Positions 6,471 to 7,537 of a stretch of 7,537 bases of DNA are shown here, in pieces; position 1 is the stretch's first letter; the number at the start of each line of letters is the position of its first letter. The DNA lies in NCBI GenBank assembly GCA_964407525.1, contig CAYOWC010000244.1, positions 1 through 7,537 of the forward strand, written 5' to 3'. A model generated the notes under the pieces. The model saw only the letters and a list, made by a program, of their open reading frames with translations, was not told the DNA's origin and ran no database searches. Origin of the DNA: DUZB01 sp964407525 (lineage in GTDB: Bacteria > Desulfobacterota > DSM-4660 > Desulfatiglandales > Desulfatiglandaceae). The translations under genes were made by a program, and so were the position numbers.

Positions 6471-7381
6471 ACTTTCTCCCCGATCTTTCTGCCTATGAGC
6501 CCCGATGGTTTAAAGAGGATGACCCCGATCATAACCGCATAGGATATGCCATCCCGGTATTCAGAGGATATATATCCCGCGCCCATGACCTCTGCAATCC
6601 CCAGGACACCCCCTCCCAGCATGGCTCCAGGTACACTTCCTATCCCTCCCAGTACGGCTGCGGCAAAGGCCTTTATCCCCGCAACGTACCCCATCGTGGG
6701 GAAAATCGCATTGTAATACAGACCGACCAGAACACCCGCCATGCCCCCCATGGCCGAACCGATGGCAAAGGTGAACGTAATGACCCTGTTGACGCCGATT
6801 CCCATGAGGGCGGAAGTGGTTTTATCCTGGGATACAGCGCGCATGGCCATTCCGATTTTAGTCCTGTGGATGATCAGGTGCAGAACTATCATGCATAATA
6901 CCGTTACCGAAAGGATAAAGACCTGGAGCCAAGTGACGCATACGTCTCCGAAACTCAGTGCCGGTTCTGAAAAGACCGCCGGCAATATGTCGTGTGGGTA
7001 GGATTTAATCTGCGATCCCCAGATCATCATGGCAAGATTCTGCAGGAAAATGGACATTCCGATGGCGGTAATCAATGCGGCTAATCGGGGAGCATCCCTC
7101 AAAGGACGATAAGCGACAAAATCAAGGAGGATACCTATCAAGGCGCAGACAGGAATCGTGAGCGCGAAAGCGAGGAAAAAAGGGATGCCCAGGAAAGTCA
7201 CCATGCTGTAGGCCAGAAAGGCGCCAAGCATGAAAATCTCACCATGGGCAAAATTGATTAATTGGATAACCCCATAAACCATGGTGTAGCCAACGGCGAT
7301 AAGAGCATATACTCCACCAAGGGTGATTCCATTCACCAGCTGTTGGAGGAACAGGCTCGATTGGTCTATAAGGTTTTCCAC
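6467..7381 (-). CDS. livH: Branched-chain amino acid ABC transporter permease LivH
   Basis: Inner-membrane permease partner of LivM and the first gene of the transporter cluster. The 304-residue length fits LivH. Motifs seen are FLQQLVNGITLGGVYALIAV (11-30), GYTMVYGVIQLINFAHGE (31-48), the EAA-type coupling loop GMAMRAVSQDKTTSALMGI (177-195), GGIGSVPGAMLGG (245-257) and a C-terminal KPSGLIG (291-297). The start is GTG at 7381, since a TGA in the same frame lies 12 bases upstream and leaves no ATG, GTG or TTG alternative before it. The ribosome-binding site is weak (GAGAAA about 5 bases upstream). The gene normally upstream of livH or nearby, livK for the periplasmic binding protein, is not within the remaining 156 bases. 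Confidence 0.96.
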   Translation of the reverse strand: MENLIDQSSLFLQQLVNGITLGGVYALIAVGYTMVYGVIQLINFAHGEIFMLGAFLAYSMVTFLGIPFFLAFALTIPVCALIGILLDFVAYRPLRDAPRLAALITAIGMSIFLQNLAMMIWGSQIKSYPHDILPAVFSEPALSFGDVCVTWLQVFILSVTVLCMIVLHLIIHRTKIGMAMRAVSQDKTTSALMGIGVNRVITFTFAIGSAMGGMAGVLVGLYYNAIFPTMGYVAGIKAFAAAVLGGIGSVPGAMLGGGVLGIAEVMGAGYISSEYRDGISYAVMIGVILFKPSGLIGRKIGEKV

Positions 7382-7408
7382 CAGGGTTTCTCAATAAAAA
7401 AAATGCTA

Positions 7409-7443
7409 TTAGCGGTTAGCCGTTAGCCGTTAGCTATTAGCCG
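7409..7443. repeat. Tandem heptamer array, five units of TTAGCCG-like sequence
   Basis: Five consecutive 7-base units are TTAGCGG, TTAGCCG, TTAGCCG, TTAGCTA and TTAGCCG. They start 28 bases upstream of the livH start codon, within its leader or promoter. A further isolated TTAGC occurs at 7474-7478. The units are short and nearly identical, so copy number could vary by slippage. Confidence 0.8.
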
Positions 7444-7513
7444 TACAATATCACCTGTTTACGGTGCAATAGGTTAGCATTCAAAAATGAGAATTCCAAC
7501 CTGGGGAAAAGTC
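7437..7513 (-). other. Short degenerate open frame in the livH upstream region, possible dispersed-repeat remnant
   Basis: On the minus strand one frame is open from just after a TGA at about 7514 down to TAA at 7439-7437. It reads about 25 codons, ending NLLHRKQVILYG, with no start codon or ribosome-binding site. An adjacent frame reads KATSIYMTFPQ across the same stretch, so a single-base shift would lengthen the reading. From memory only, similar peptide endings recur as spurious hypothetical proteins in related genomes, which would suggest an intergenic repeat. I do not call it a gene. Confidence 0.25.
7472..7501. repeat. Imperfect inverted repeat upstream of livH
   Basis: GGTTAGCATTC (7472-7482) and GAATTCCAACC (7491-7501) are complementary at 9 of 11 positions around an 8-base AT-rich spacer. 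It could be an operator or part of the putative repeat element. No clear sigma-70 promoter is visible in 7382-7537. The best weak candidate on the minus strand is TTGAAT, 17 bases, TAAACA, with a poor -10. Confidence 0.35.
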
Positions 7514-7537
7514 ATGTAAATGCTTGTGGCCTTTAAG

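Noticed and set aside
7482..7516. Plus-strand mini-ORF MRIPTWGKVM
   Set aside because: It has only ten codons and no ribosome-binding site, and it overlaps the putative repeat. It is indistinguishable from chance.

Overview
The window reads as part of one bacterial chromosome in which every credible gene lies on the minus strand. Transcription therefore runs from the right edge (about 7.5 kb) to the left edge. Moderate GC, a stand-alone AICAR transformylase in place of bifunctional PurH, a FolE2-type GTP cyclohydrolase and an EF-P/EpmA pair suggest a Desulfobacterota (former Deltaproteobacteria) member. That assignment is an inference from gene types, not a marker-gene result.

Layout in transcription order. 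Positions 7537-7382 are non-coding: a degenerate short frame, an imperfect inverted repeat and a five-unit heptamer repeat precede livH. Positions 7381-3569 hold the membrane and ATPase parts of a branched-chain amino acid (LIV/HAAT family) ABC importer: livH, livM, livG and livF. The first three are joined by ATGA stop/start overlaps and livF follows after 5 bases. No periplasmic binding protein (livK) is in the window. Positions 3556-3389 hold an unrecognised 55-codon gene containing a perfect 8-bp hairpin. Then come folE2 (first step of folate synthesis), a monofunctional purH (a 10-formyl-folate-dependent purine step), efp (elongation factor P) and epmA, the EF-P lysine ligase, which is cut by the left edge.

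All gaps from livH to epmA are about 70 bases or less and no intrinsic terminator is visible, so a single long transcript is plausible. The transporter would bring in branched-chain amino acids. folE2 and purH are linked through folate one-carbon chemistry. epmA very probably modifies the efp product at Lys32.

The most unusual item is livG. Its ATPase domain is interrupted between the Walker A and Q-loop regions by about 135 residues carrying four predicted membrane helices, while all the ATPase motifs are kept. I do not recognise this arrangement from canonical LivG proteins.
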